A stretch of DNA of 64,000 nt, taken from contig CAYLTY010000009.1 of assembly GCA_964386705.1 (NCBI GenBank), forward strand, positions 10,828 to 74,827, read 5' to 3'. The DNA comes from AM-0621 sp964386705. Lineage in GTDB: Bacteria; Planctomycetota; Planctomycetia; Planctomycetales; Planctomycetaceae. The notes under the pieces are model-generated. The model searched no databases. It saw nothing but the letters and a program-made list of their open reading frames with translations, and was not told where the DNA came from. How positions within the stretch are numbered: the first letter of the stretch is position 1; every line of letters starts with the position of its first letter. Shown here piece by piece: positions 27,103-36,342 of this stretch. The translations under genes were made by a program, and so were the position numbers.

Positions 27103-28137
27103 ATGAATCGGGCTTACACCGTCAATGAACTGCGCCAGGCACTGGAACGAGTGCCGCGCTATCCACTCGCCCACCTGCCGACGCCGCTGGAGCCGCTGCG
27201 ACGTGTCTCACAGTCTGCGGGTGGTCCGACGATCTGGATCAAACGAGATGACTGCACCGGCCTCGTCTTTGGAGGCAACAAGGCACGCCACAATGAATAT
27301 CTGATGGGGGCGGCACTGGCGCGCGGTGCCGATGTTTTCGTGTGGGGCGCGACGGTACAAAGCAATAACTGCCGGCAAACCGCAGCCGCGTGTGCCAAGG
27401 CCGGAATTGATTGTGAGCTGTACCTCAGCAAGGCGAACTCCGCTGGAAAGATTGAAGTGCAGGGCAACTTGTTGCTCGACCATCTGGTCGGGGCGAAGGT
27501 CACTTTGGTTGACGCCGTTATCGGCCCGGAACTGGACGCCTTGATGGCGGCGCGAGCGAACGAACTCAGGCAGGCCGGTCACCATCCGTTCGAGTGGCGG
27601 CGCGACGTCGTGACGCCTCTGGCCGCGATCGGTTACGTGCCCTGCGTGCTGGAGATCGTCGAGCAGTGTCGCCAGAACGGTGTGGAACCGTCCGCGATTT
27701 ACCTGAGTTCGGCAGGTTCGACCGGTGCGGGAGTCGCCCTCGCCGCCAAAGCCTTGGGATTGAAGTGCGCCGTGCGGTGCATCGCCCCCATGACATGGCC
27801 TTGGGACACTGCGACGGACATGGCTCAAACGGCCACTGCCGCCGCGCGGCTGTTGGGACTGCCAATTACGCTGGAGCGGTCGGATATCAGCTTGATTGAG
27901 GACTACATCGCCCCAAAATATGGAGTGCCAGGGCCGGATTGCTTTGCTGCCATGAACCTGTTGGCACGCCAGGAAGCAATTCTGCTTGATCCAATTTACA
28001 CGGGAAAAGCGATGGCGGGCTTGCTGGACCACGTGCGGCGCGGCATGTTTCAATCCGACGAGCACGTGGTTTTCATCCATACGGGCGGCACTCCAGTTTT
28101 GTTCGCCATGCGTGATCAATTGGGGCTGCAGGTGTAG
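27103..28137 (+). CDS. PLP-dependent deaminase / D-cysteine desulfhydrase family
   Basis: This 344-residue protein belongs to the 1-aminocyclopropane-1-carboxylate deaminase / D-cysteine desulfhydrase family of tryptophan-synthase-beta-fold enzymes. It has 'IKRDDCTGLVFGGNKAR' with the PLP-binding Lys at residue 60, 'TVQSNNCRQTAAACA' and a 'SSAGSTGAG' phosphate-binding loop. It likely deaminates a small D-amino acid or releases sulfide from D-cysteine. The exact substrate depends on residues I cannot judge. The frame opens at 27037, but homologous text starts at ATG 27103. It is followed 37 bases later by the giant PQQ-domain protein on the same strand. Confidence 0.88.
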   Translation: MNRAYTVNELRQALERVPRYPLAHLPTPLEPLRRVSQSAGGPTIWIKRDDCTGLVFGGNKARHNEYLMGAALARGADVFVWGATVQSNNCRQTAAACAKAGIDCELYLSKANSAGKIEVQGNLLLDHLVGAKVTLVDAVIGPELDALMAARANELRQAGHHPFEWRRDVVTPLAAIGYVPCVLEIVEQCRQNGVEPSAIYLSSAGSTGAGVALAAKALGLKCAVRCIAPMTWPWDTATDMAQTATAAARLLGLPITLERSDISLIEDYIAPKYGVPGPDCFAAMNLLARQEAILLDPIYTGKAMAGLLDHVRRGMFQSDEHVVFIHTGGTPVLFAMRDQLGLQV

Positions 28138-28174
28138 CTGATGAAGCCGGGCGGGTTCGCGGTAACGAGGACTC

Positions 28175-31100
28175 ATGATGCGCAGAGCGTCGGCGGCACA
28201 CACATTCCGAGCGGCAACCAGCTTGCTGGCGGTCTGCCTGTGCCTGCTTTGCGCCGGAAGTTCGCCTGCCGACGACTCTGCTGATGCGACTGCGCTGATC
28301 ATCAAGCTGGGCGATCCTCAATTCGCTATTCGGGAGCAGGCAGAGAGTGATCTGATCGCGCTGGGGGCAAAAGCGACGGCCGCTTTGCAGGAAGGTGTTC
28401 GGAGTCCCGATCTGGAAGTCTCCCGCCGCTCTCGTCGCATCGTGCGATCTGTGCTGGAGCAAGATCTGTTCTCGCGGCTGCAGCGTTTTGAAAACGGCGA
28501 CCAACAGGAAAGCTCGTTGCCGGGTTGGCAGCGATTCGCAGACGTCGTTGGGACCGATGCTGTATCGAGAGGCCTCTACGCGCCGATGCTTCGGTTAGAG
28601 CCGGGGCTGTTTTTGGCTGCCGAGAGTACCGGCGAAGAACTGCAGAACGCGTTGCAGCATCGCATTCAGCAGTTCATTCTCGCTCAAAATATGTCTGACC
28701 CGGCTCGCCGCGCCGTCCCCGCTCCAATCGCCGTTCTGGCGATGGTGTTTCACGCGACTGATCCGCGCATTGTCAGTTCATTACCCGTTAACGAGCAGAG
28801 CTATCTGAGGTCGTGGTTGTACCGGCAGGAATTGCAGACCTTGGTGAAGTCAGCGCCGATGAATCGGCCCGCCACGAAGATTCTGCTGGAGTGGTTGTAC
28901 GCGGGGATGGCACCGGGAGTGCAACCACTGGATCGGTTCAGCGAAGTGCTCGCGTTCGAGTTGTCCGATGCACTGCCGCTGGCCGTGGAAGCGCTGCGAA
29001 GAGAAAAGGTGACGCCGACCGCAATCGAAGTCGTCGCGCGACTTGGGGGCAAGGATTATCTCGAATCCTTCCTGCCGGTGCTTAAGGACGAGACGAAGGT
29101 TGTCACCTTCCAGATGAACAACAACAAGCAGTTGTCAGTTGAAACTCGCGACATCGCCCTGGCGTGGATCGTGCACTTCACCGGGCAGGACCTGAAGGGC
29201 TACTTCTTTGCTTCACGCCCCGACTGGTACAACCAGCTGAGAAAAACTCCGTCGTTCAACGTTTCCAACTATCGTTTCAACAGCGACGAGGATCGGCCGA
29301 AAGCTCACCAGAAGTTAGTCGACTGGCTGAAGACGCACCGCATTCCTCCCTCCCCGGTACCTACTCCCGAACTGCGCCGACGAACGATCGCTCTGACCGC
29401 TCCCGCTCTCAAGCCGGCGCCAGCTCCTGTCGAACCGACGCCGGAAGATAACGAGACCAAATCGCTCGGACTGAACTTCGCCGACACCTTTGAACTGCAG
29501 CGGTTCAACCGCGCGCGACAGATGATTCACGATGAACGCTTTGCCGAGGCGGCCATTCTGCTGGCAGACATGGTTCGTCAGGCCAATGAAAAATGGTTCC
29601 AACCGCAACGCGGCGTGCCTCAGTTCCGTGAGCTGCGGGCTGAGGCTGAGCGGCTGATCTCCACGCTTCCACCGGAGGGATTTGCGGCGATTGAGCAGCA
29701 GTTCGGGGCGGTGGCTCAGCAGATGCTGGGCGCCGCACGCAGTTCGGGCAGCACCGCTGGTTTGCTGGAAGTTTCGAAGTCCTACTTCTCGACCAAAGCC
29801 GGAGCCGAAGCGACTTATCTGCTGGGTGTCATGGACCTTGATGCTGGTCACTTGCTGGCCGCGGCGATGCACTTTGAGCGGCTGGCCACATCGTCACATG
29901 AGCGCGGTGAGTATGAACCGCAGCTTTCCCTCAAGCGTTCCCTCTGTTGGTCCCGGCTGGGTGAGGTACGCCAGGCAAAACGGGTCCTCGATGAACTGAA
30001 TCGCGCCTATCCCGGACAAGCGGCGGCCTCCGATGCATTCCGGTTGCGAGGGCATTCGGGCTCGGAGAACAAACAGTCTGAGAACTGGTTGAATTCCTGG
30101 GGTAAGCCGCCTTCGGCCTTGCTGAATGGCTGGCTGATGCATCGCGGGCAGTCGGATCGCAACGCCGAGAGTGCGGCGATCATCCCGTGGCTGGAAGGGC
30201 AGCCGATCGCCCCGGTGATCACGCACCCGTCGTTGGAAACTGTTATCAAGGACATGGCTCGCGAAGTCAGCACGAACCGGCTGGGCCGTTTGCCGAGCGT
30301 TCATCCGCTGGTCGTGGGCGAAACAATCGTCATGCGTACGATGACGGAACTGCGGGCCGTGAGCGCCAATGGCGATCTGCTGTGGGCTGCCCCGCAAGAA
30401 GACACGCTGTGGCATGTGCTGCAGCCATCCCGCGACTCGCAACGCAATAACCAGCAGGCTGTCTTGTCTGACTTTGTGCGTGATCGGCTCTGGGATGATT
30501 CCACTTACGGTACGCTCTCCAGCGATGGTCGTCTGGTATTCGTGGTGGAAGGTGATCGATTTGATGCGACCCCGGATTACCAGCGTTTCACCGTCGGGCC
30601 TGACGGTCATCTGCGAGTTGCTGCGCCGCTCAATAACCGCGTTAGCGCGCTGGTGGCATACGATCTGAAGACCGGCAAGGTGGTCTGGGAATCAGGCCAG
30701 AGCCCGTCATCAGATGAGGCTCGGCGGCAGACCCTGCGATACATCGGGGCTCCGCTTAGCATTGGCGGAGTACTCTTCGTCGTGACAGTGCAGGGTGATG
30801 AAGTTGTGCTGAGAGAGTTGGAGTCGGCCACTGGCGCGGTGCGTCGCCAATGGCCGCTGCAGACGGAGATTCAACCCGCCGCGAATAACCTGATCTGGGG
30901 CCTGCGCAATTCCCGCTCGCGATCAAGCGAGCATCCGGCAGCCAGCAGTCCGTCCTACATCGCGGGCGTAGTCGTCTGCCGTACTCCCGGCAATCGCATC
31001 GTGGCTGTTGATCTCACTTCGGGTTCGCTGCGCTGGGCGTATCAAACCCCGAGGCCGGAGGTCGCTGCCGGGTTGCCGTTCAATCCTGGCCTGCGGCTGA

Positions 31101-33844
31101 ATCTCGACGTTCAACGCCGCCTGAGCGTCGATCGCTGGGTCGATGCTGCTCTGGTGGTGGCCGATGGTCGTGTGCTGGCGGCATTGCCAGATACAAACGT
31201 GCTGACTTGCATCGATCTGGAAAGCGGAGCCGTTCGTTGGACGAATTCGCGCTTCGACGGCCTCTACGTGCAGGGCGTTCAAGACGGCAAAGTTCTGGTT
31301 GTTGGACGAACGGGTTTGCGCGCCTATCAACTTGCGGACGGATCGCCTGCCTGGTCGACCGATCAAGTGGATTGGCCTGCGGCGGCGGTTCCGTCTGGTA
31401 TGGGAGTGCTCATGCCCGGGCTTTGCATGACGCCGCTGAGTTCCGGTGAGATCGTTGCGATTGAAACCAGCACAGGGCGAGTCACTACTCGGTCGCGATC
31501 CACGAGCGCAGTGGTTCCCGGGAATCTGGTCGTGAGCGCCGATCGTGTTTACTCGCTGGGACTGGATGGACTGCGGAAACTGCAACCCGTCGAAACGGTT
31601 ATCGAACAACTGGCGAAGACTTCGACTGATTCGAAGGACGTGGCGCACCGACTGGACTATGCGCACGCATTGCAGTCGGCCGGTCGCGTGACTGATGCCG
31701 TCGATGAACTGCTAGCGACAATGAAGCAGGAAGGCGCTGATGGCAGTTTGAGTAAGCAGCGACTTGCAGGCTTGTTGACCGAGGTGAGCAGCCTGTCAGC
31801 TGCTGATCGCGAACGGGTTTTCAACTTGCTGGAACCAAAAACTTTCAACGCCGACCAGCGGTTGCAGATCAGTCTGCGGACTGCTCTGGCTTATGAGAAC
31901 GAAGGTCAATACGCGACAGCGATCGACCGGTTTGTGGACTTTCACAGGACCTTTCAAACTCATCCGACGTTCGCCAGTCCGTTGCACTTGCAACGCGAAT
32001 CCGCCGCCTGGTCCGTTCGGCTGGATCGCTGGACTCGAAGTAAACTGGCGGTGCTGCCGACTCGACTGAAGGCCGATGAACGAGCAGCCTACGAGGTACG
32101 ATTGCAGGGGTTCAGGAAGTCGGAGACGCCTGAGCACTTCCTGGCCTGCTATGGCACTTCTGAACTTGCTCGAGCGGCACGCCGCGAGTTCGCTCAGGAG
32201 TTGCTCGACAAGGATCGGTTTGCTGAAGCCGAACTGCAATTGCGAACCAGTGTGGATACCAGTCGTACCGACCGGCAGAACGAGTTGCTGCTGGCGCTCT
32301 TGAAGACGGTCGGGCCGGTCGCGGGCCGACGAGGCGAGCACTGGCTGCGCCAACTTCAGCAGCGCAGCTCAGGCGATGACCTCGAAAATGGCGGGCGAAA
32401 TCTGCAACTGTTGGCGGCGTCTCTGAAGGGCAGCAACCGCCGTATTGGAGCGACTGAAGCCGCCGCCTGGCCGGCCATCACACCGCGTCAGTTGACGGAG
32501 TCTCCGAAAGCACCGCCGCAACTCGAGGGCAGTACCTATGACGCGTTTGCTCCCGTGTTGCGTCAGCAGTCCGACATCGACGCTCCGTACTGGATTGGCT
32601 GCGAGCAAGGCAAACATAAGTGGAACTTGCTGGATGAATTCGGTCGCGCACGCGGTGAATTGACCGGCGATGCAACCTTGAATTCGTCCAACTTCCGTCA
32701 GGGTATTGTGCAGGCCCGCCAGCTTGGTCCCGCGTTCTTCCTGTGGACGGGGGCCGGCCTGCACGCGTTTGAATTTGGTGAGAACGAGCATCGGTCACTG
32801 TGGTCCATCCAGCTGAATGACAACAATTCGCAAACGTGGTCGTCTCGAATTGCGGTGCGGCGTATCAATCGCCTGCAAGTTGTCTTTGTGGGGCGAGGTG
32901 GCTCACGACAGGACAACCGCTGGTGGCCGTTCATCGCGCAGCCATCGTATGTGTGTTATCAACGCGGTCGCGAATTGCAGGCGGTTGAACCGTTGACGGG
33001 TCAGTTGCTCTGGAAACGAGATGATGACTCAGCTCTGGACTGCGATCTTGTGGGCGACGAGTCCACCGTGTGTGCCATTGACGCCGAGAACGGAACCGTA
33101 CGCATTCTGGACGCTGTCGATGGACGCCTGCTCGGCCGCCGCCAACTGCCGCCGCGCAATCAATGGCTGGCTTTCTCTGGCCGGAATCTGATCCTGCTGG
33201 ATGAGGCCACACGCGAGATTCGCAGCATTGATCTACGGTCTGAGCAGGAGAATTGGAAGATCGCCCAATCGGGTCGCACCTGGCAGATCAATGAAACGGA
33301 TGTGGCGACGCTGGATGGTCAGGGGCGTTTCGCTGTCGTTGACCTGCGAAATGGTCGCGAGACCTTCAACGCTCAGGTGGAGCTTGCGACGCAGAAGCTG
33401 GAAGATGTTGTCGTTCTGGAGTCGTTCGATCGCTACCTGGTTTTCACCAGCTTGCCGAGCGATCAAACTCTGGGATTCATGCAATTCTACCGAGGTCAGG
33501 TTGTCGTCAATGGCCCGTGCTTCGCGATCAATCGACGAACCGGCAAGACCGACTGGACCCGTACTCTCAACGATCAGGTCATCACTGTGGCACGGCCCAA
33601 CAACCTGCCCGCTATGACCGCGTTCCGTTCGTTCCAGGAACAGGTGCCTGCTCCCAATGGCCAGGGAACTACGCCAACTCCCAAGTTTCATTTGCAGATT
33701 CTCAACACGCGCAATGGGGCTCTTGAAGTGGAAGAATCGGGAACCACTTTCTTTCAGCCCGCGCTTGTTCTGAATCCACCGAAACATACGATTGAGTTTC
33801 GCAGCGGCAACAAATCGCTGAAGCTGAACTTCTCAGAGGAATGA
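28175..33844 (+). CDS. Giant secreted protein with two PQQ-type beta-propellers and TPR-like regions
   Basis: This 1889-residue protein has a signal peptide (about residues 1-32, ending SPADD). After a HEAT-like stretch (40-100), an unassigned helical part and a TPR-like stretch (about 430-620), residues about 690-1140 hold PQQ/BamB-type blades ('VAYDLKTGKVVWES', 'VAVDLTSGSLRWAY', 'TCIDLESGAVRWTN'). A second helical part (1140-1400) and a second propeller (about 1460-1880, with 'AVEPLTGQLLWKRD' and 'AINRRTGKTDWTR') follow. This is a known planctomycete domain mix with no known reaction; PQQ ligands are not assured, so 'BamB-like scaffold' is the safer reading. It is probably periplasmic. The start at 28175 is an ATG followed by a second ATG. 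Confidence 0.85.
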   Translation: MMRRASAAHTFRAATSLLAVCLCLLCAGSSPADDSADATALIIKLGDPQFAIREQAESDLIALGAKATAALQEGVRSPDLEVSRRSRRIVRSVLEQDLFSRLQRFENGDQQESSLPGWQRFADVVGTDAVSRGLYAPMLRLEPGLFLAAESTGEELQNALQHRIQQFILAQNMSDPARRAVPAPIAVLAMVFHATDPRIVSSLPVNEQSYLRSWLYRQELQTLVKSAPMNRPATKILLEWLYAGMAPGVQPLDRFSEVLAFELSDALPLAVEALRREKVTPTAIEVVARLGGKDYLESFLPVLKDETKVVTFQMNNNKQLSVETRDIALAWIVHFTGQDLKGYFFASRPDWYNQLRKTPSFNVSNYRFNSDEDRPKAHQKLVDWLKTHRIPPSPVPTPELRRRTIALTAPALKPAPAPVEPTPEDNETKSLGLNFADTFELQRFNRARQMIHDERFAEAAILLADMVRQANEKWFQPQRGVPQFRELRAEAERLISTLPPEGFAAIEQQFGAVAQQMLGAARSSGSTAGLLEVSKSYFSTKAGAEATYLLGVMDLDAGHLLAAAMHFERLATSSHERGEYEPQLSLKRSLCWSRLGEVRQAKRVLDELNRAYPGQAAASDAFRLRGHSGSENKQSENWLNSWGKPPSALLNGWLMHRGQSDRNAESAAIIPWLEGQPIAPVITHPSLETVIKDMAREVSTNRLGRLPSVHPLVVGETIVMRTMTELRAVSANGDLLWAAPQEDTLWHVLQPSRDSQRNNQQAVLSDFVRDRLWDDSTYGTLSSDGRLVFVVEGDRFDATPDYQRFTVGPDGHLRVAAPLNNRVSALVAYDLKTGKVVWESGQSPSSDEARRQTLRYIGAPLSIGGVLFVVTVQGDEVVLRELESATGAVRRQWPLQTEIQPAANNLIWGLRNSRSRSSEHPAASSPSYIAGVVVCRTPGNRIVAVDLTSGSLRWAYQTPRPEVAAGLPFNPGLRLNLDVQRRLSVDRWVDAALVVADGRVLAALPDTNVLTCIDLESGAVRWTNSRFDGLYVQGVQDGKVLVVGRTGLRAYQLADGSPAWSTDQVDWPAAAVPSGMGVLMPGLCMTPLSSGEIVAIETSTGRVTTRSRSTSAVVPGNLVVSADRVYSLGLDGLRKLQPVETVIEQLAKTSTDSKDVAHRLDYAHALQSAGRVTDAVDELLATMKQEGADGSLSKQRLAGLLTEVSSLSAADRERVFNLLEPKTFNADQRLQISLRTALAYENEGQYATAIDRFVDFHRTFQTHPTFASPLHLQRESAAWSVRLDRWTRSKLAVLPTRLKADERAAYEVRLQGFRKSETPEHFLACYGTSELARAARREFAQELLDKDRFAEAELQLRTSVDTSRTDRQNELLLALLKTVGPVAGRRGEHWLRQLQQRSSGDDLENGGRNLQLLAASLKGSNRRIGATEAAAWPAITPRQLTESPKAPPQLEGSTYDAFAPVLRQQSDIDAPYWIGCEQGKHKWNLLDEFGRARGELTGDATLNSSNFRQGIVQARQLGPAFFLWTGAGLHAFEFGENEHRSLWSIQLNDNNSQTWSSRIAVRRINRLQVVFVGRGGSRQDNRWWPFIAQPSYVCYQRGRELQAVEPLTGQLLWKRDDDSALDCDLVGDESTVCAIDAENGTVRILDAVDGRLLGRRQLPPRNQWLAFSGRNLILLDEATREIRSIDLRSEQENWKIAQSGRTWQINETDVATLDGQGRFAVVDLRNGRETFNAQVELATQKLEDVVVLESFDRYLVFTSLPSDQTLGFMQFYRGQVVVNGPCFAINRRTGKTDWTRTLNDQVITVARPNNLPAMTAFRSFQEQVPAPNGQGTTPTPKFHLQILNTRNGALEVEESGTTFFQPALVLNPPKHTIEFRSGNKSLKLNFSEE

Positions 33845-34038
33845 GACAACGGAGTCCCGTCGGCACGAAGCCCGCTTCGAGTTTGAGACTGATCCTCGAC
33901 TGGTGAGTGCTCGTCCGGCGAATCGAACCAGTAGCGTTTTTGCGGATCCGTTCGTTCGGTCGCGAGCCAGTTCACGCGAGTTCGGCTAGGCTATCGTTCC
34001 GTTCTGGTCCACTTTCTCCCCTCTCTGCGAGCCTCATC

Positions 34039-35085
34039 ATGTCTGACACAGCTCCCGATGCGAGTGCGCCACAAAAACCGAAGCGAAACCCCGTCGAACG
34101 CGTGGTTGTTTGGGGATTGATCCTTGTTCTCCTTGGCGTTCTCGGCTTTGAAGCCAAGCAACAGTATGCCTACGGCGCGGCGCTGAAGAGCTTGCAGGAT
34201 GCCTTCAAGGCGGATGATGCCAACTCATACCACAAGCTCAGCGATGTCAGAAAGATGATGGGAAGCAGCCCCAAAGAGACTGCCTTGCCAGTGAAAACCA
34301 AGCTGCATCGTTCACTTGAGTTTCAATGGGCTAGCCTCTTCAAGGAGTACAAGCTGGTTTTGCAGACGGAGAGCATCGGGGACGATCCGCTGGTGCTGAG
34401 CTTCGAGACCCCCAACGCGGAAGAGCCCGCGCAGCCAACGGCTTCTCCTGCGAGCAGTGCTCCAGTGGCCGCTGGTCCCACTACCATGCCCGGAATGGGT
34501 GGCGGCGGTCCGGCGATGGGCCCACCAGGAGGCGGCCCTGGCGGTCCCGGAGGTCAAGGTGGCGGTCAGCAGCGCCCCCGGAACTTGCAGGGAATGGCTG
34601 AGCGTGAAGATGTCATTGCTGAGTTGAAACTTACCGAAGAGCAAGTGGAAAAGGTCAAGACCGCTGGCCGGATGATGTCCGGCGCGATGATGAATCTTCA
34701 AAGCGTTCCCCAGGCGGAGCGTGGTGCCGCCCGGCTGAAAGCGATTGCTGATTCGGAGACGTCAGTCAAAGACGCATTGCAGTCGGATCAGTATTCTCGG
34801 CTCATGCAACTTTATTGGCGCGACGCCGGACTGGTCGCCTTGGAACGTGAAGACGCCGCTGCAGCTGTCAGCCTGACGGACGAGCAAAAGACCAAACTGC
34901 GTGAAGTTTTGGACGAACGCAGAAAAGATCTGGCTGGTATGCGTGAGGCTCCTCGGGAAGAGGTCGACAAGAAACGGAAGGCATGGGATGAGAAGCTCAC
35001 CGCCGTTTTGACCGAAGAGCAGGTGAAGAAGTGGGAAGAGGCCCTCGGTGCTCCTTTGCCGGAAACGAAGAAGGCTGACAAATAA
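34039..35085 (+). CDS. Membrane-anchored protein with Gly/Pro linker and LTEEQ repeats
   Basis: This 348-residue protein has a short cytoplasmic N terminus, one transmembrane helix (about residues 21-40, 'VVVWGLILVLLGVLGF'), a helical stretch, a Met/Gly/Pro-rich linker (about 150-185) and a C-terminal region with repeated 'L-T-E/D-EQ' units (LTEEQVEKV, LTDEQKTKL, LTEEQVKKW). These repeats recall the CpxP/Spy heavy-metal-resistance family, helical periplasmic chaperone-like proteins, and are common in planctomycetes. The function here is unknown. The start is the ATG at 34039; the frame is open to 33907 without support. It lies in a run of plus-strand genes. Confidence 0.72.
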   Translation: MSDTAPDASAPQKPKRNPVERVVVWGLILVLLGVLGFEAKQQYAYGAALKSLQDAFKADDANSYHKLSDVRKMMGSSPKETALPVKTKLHRSLEFQWASLFKEYKLVLQTESIGDDPLVLSFETPNAEEPAQPTASPASSAPVAAGPTTMPGMGGGGPAMGPPGGGPGGPGGQGGGQQRPRNLQGMAEREDVIAELKLTEEQVEKVKTAGRMMSGAMMNLQSVPQAERGAARLKAIADSETSVKDALQSDQYSRLMQLYWRDAGLVALEREDAAAAVSLTDEQKTKLREVLDERRKDLAGMREAPREEVDKKRKAWDEKLTAVLTEEQVKKWEEALGAPLPETKKADK

Positions 35086-35205
35086 GTCTTCCGCGCGCCA
35101 GTCTCCCTCAACGAGACTTTCGTGCGGTTGCAGCGGACTGGCTTGAAAATCTGGTTCAAGCACAGTCCGCTGGCGTCAGGCGCGTTGCTTTTCTTGAGGC
35201 GTAAC

Positions 35206-36192
35206 ATGTTGACGTTGAATGATCTCCGCAGAGGCGTATGGGCTCTGGCGTGCATCTTCGCGCTGCACGCGGCTCAATCGCCTGCGGCGGATCAATCTGT
35301 GTTTCAGTGGAAGACAGACGAGAAGGCCGGGACCGCTGATCTCTACCTGGGTGATCAACCCGTCCTGCGGTACATGTTCGCGTATGACACCTCGTCGCCC
35401 GAACGTGTCCATGACACCTACAAGGTGTTTCATCACGTCTACGGTCCTGGTACCCAGACCATCATCACCAAGGGGCCGGGTGGAAAGTACACGCACCATC
35501 GCGGCTTGTATGTCGGCTGGAACAAGACCAGCTACGAAGGGGGCATGTCGGACTTCTGGCACTGCACGAAGGGTGCTCACCTGCGACATGCCAAGTTCGT
35601 TGAACAAACTGGCGACGCGAATACAGGGCGCATGACCGCCGAAATTCATTGGAACGAAGCCGACGGTAAGCCCGTAATCGTTGAGACCCGGACTGTTGTC
35701 GTGCGTAAAGAGCCCACAACGGGCGGATGGCAAATCGACTGGTCTTCAAAGCTCGAAAGCCGTCGCGGCGAGATCAGCCTCGAGGGCGATCGTCAGCATT
35801 CCGGCTTCCAGTACCGAGCGGATCAAGCGGTTGCGGAGAAAGAGACGGCTCGCTTCATTCGACCCGTGAACTTCCCGCAGCAGCCAGCAGCGATTCAGGT
35901 CGGCGATTCCGGCAACCCGCCGCCGCATTCCGACCTAGGATGGTTCGGCATGACGTACGAACTGGGCGACAAGCGATTCAACGTGGAGTATTTCGACAAT
36001 CCCAACTTGCCGAAGCCATCGCTGTTCTCCGAACGTCCCTATGGTCGCTTCGGCACATTCTTCAAAACGAAGCTCAGTCCCAGCAAGCCGCTCGAACTGA
36101 AGTACCGGGTGATCGTTTCGGCGGGAGATGCTCCGTCTGTTGAAGCGATCCAGACGCGCTATCAGCAGTTTCTCACCGATTTGAAGAAGTAG
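35206..36192 (+). CDS. DUF6807 (PmoA-like) secreted protein
   Basis: This 328-residue protein has a signal peptide (about residues 1-25) and matches the DUF6807 family, often labelled 'methane oxygenase PmoA' in planctomycete genomes although it is not the methane monooxygenase subunit. Features are 'GDQPVLRYMF', 'YTHHRGLYVGWNK', 'HSGFQYRAD' and 'RPYGRFGTFF'. The fold is probably a beta-sandwich and the members may bind or process sugars; activity is unproven. The start at 35206 is set by GAGG six bases upstream. It is followed 150 bases later by a U32 peptidase on the same strand. Confidence 0.85.
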   Translation: MLTLNDLRRGVWALACIFALHAAQSPAADQSVFQWKTDEKAGTADLYLGDQPVLRYMFAYDTSSPERVHDTYKVFHHVYGPGTQTIITKGPGGKYTHHRGLYVGWNKTSYEGGMSDFWHCTKGAHLRHAKFVEQTGDANTGRMTAEIHWNEADGKPVIVETRTVVVRKEPTTGGWQIDWSSKLESRRGEISLEGDRQHSGFQYRADQAVAEKETARFIRPVNFPQQPAAIQVGDSGNPPPHSDLGWFGMTYELGDKRFNVEYFDNPNLPKPSLFSERPYGRFGTFFKTKLSPSKPLELKYRVIVSAGDAPSVEAIQTRYQQFLTDLKK

Positions 36193-36267
36193 GTGAATTG
36201 CTGCGGCATCGGGCTCGCTCCTGCTATCATGCCGCCTTTGGATGGCAAACCGAGAATACCCGCGCTT

Positions 36268-36285
36268 GCCAGCCACCCCGCTGGC
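36268..36285 (+). terminator. Short GC hairpin after the DUF6807 gene
   Basis: GCCAGC (36268-36273) pairs with GCTGGC (36280-36285) around a 6-base loop, 75 bases after the stop. No clear U-run follows, so support is weak. Confidence 0.25.
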
Positions 36286-36342
36286 TCTGTGCGGAGCGCC
36301 GGGTTTCTTGCTTAGTAGCGTCCGCGTGAGGATTGTTTTGCT

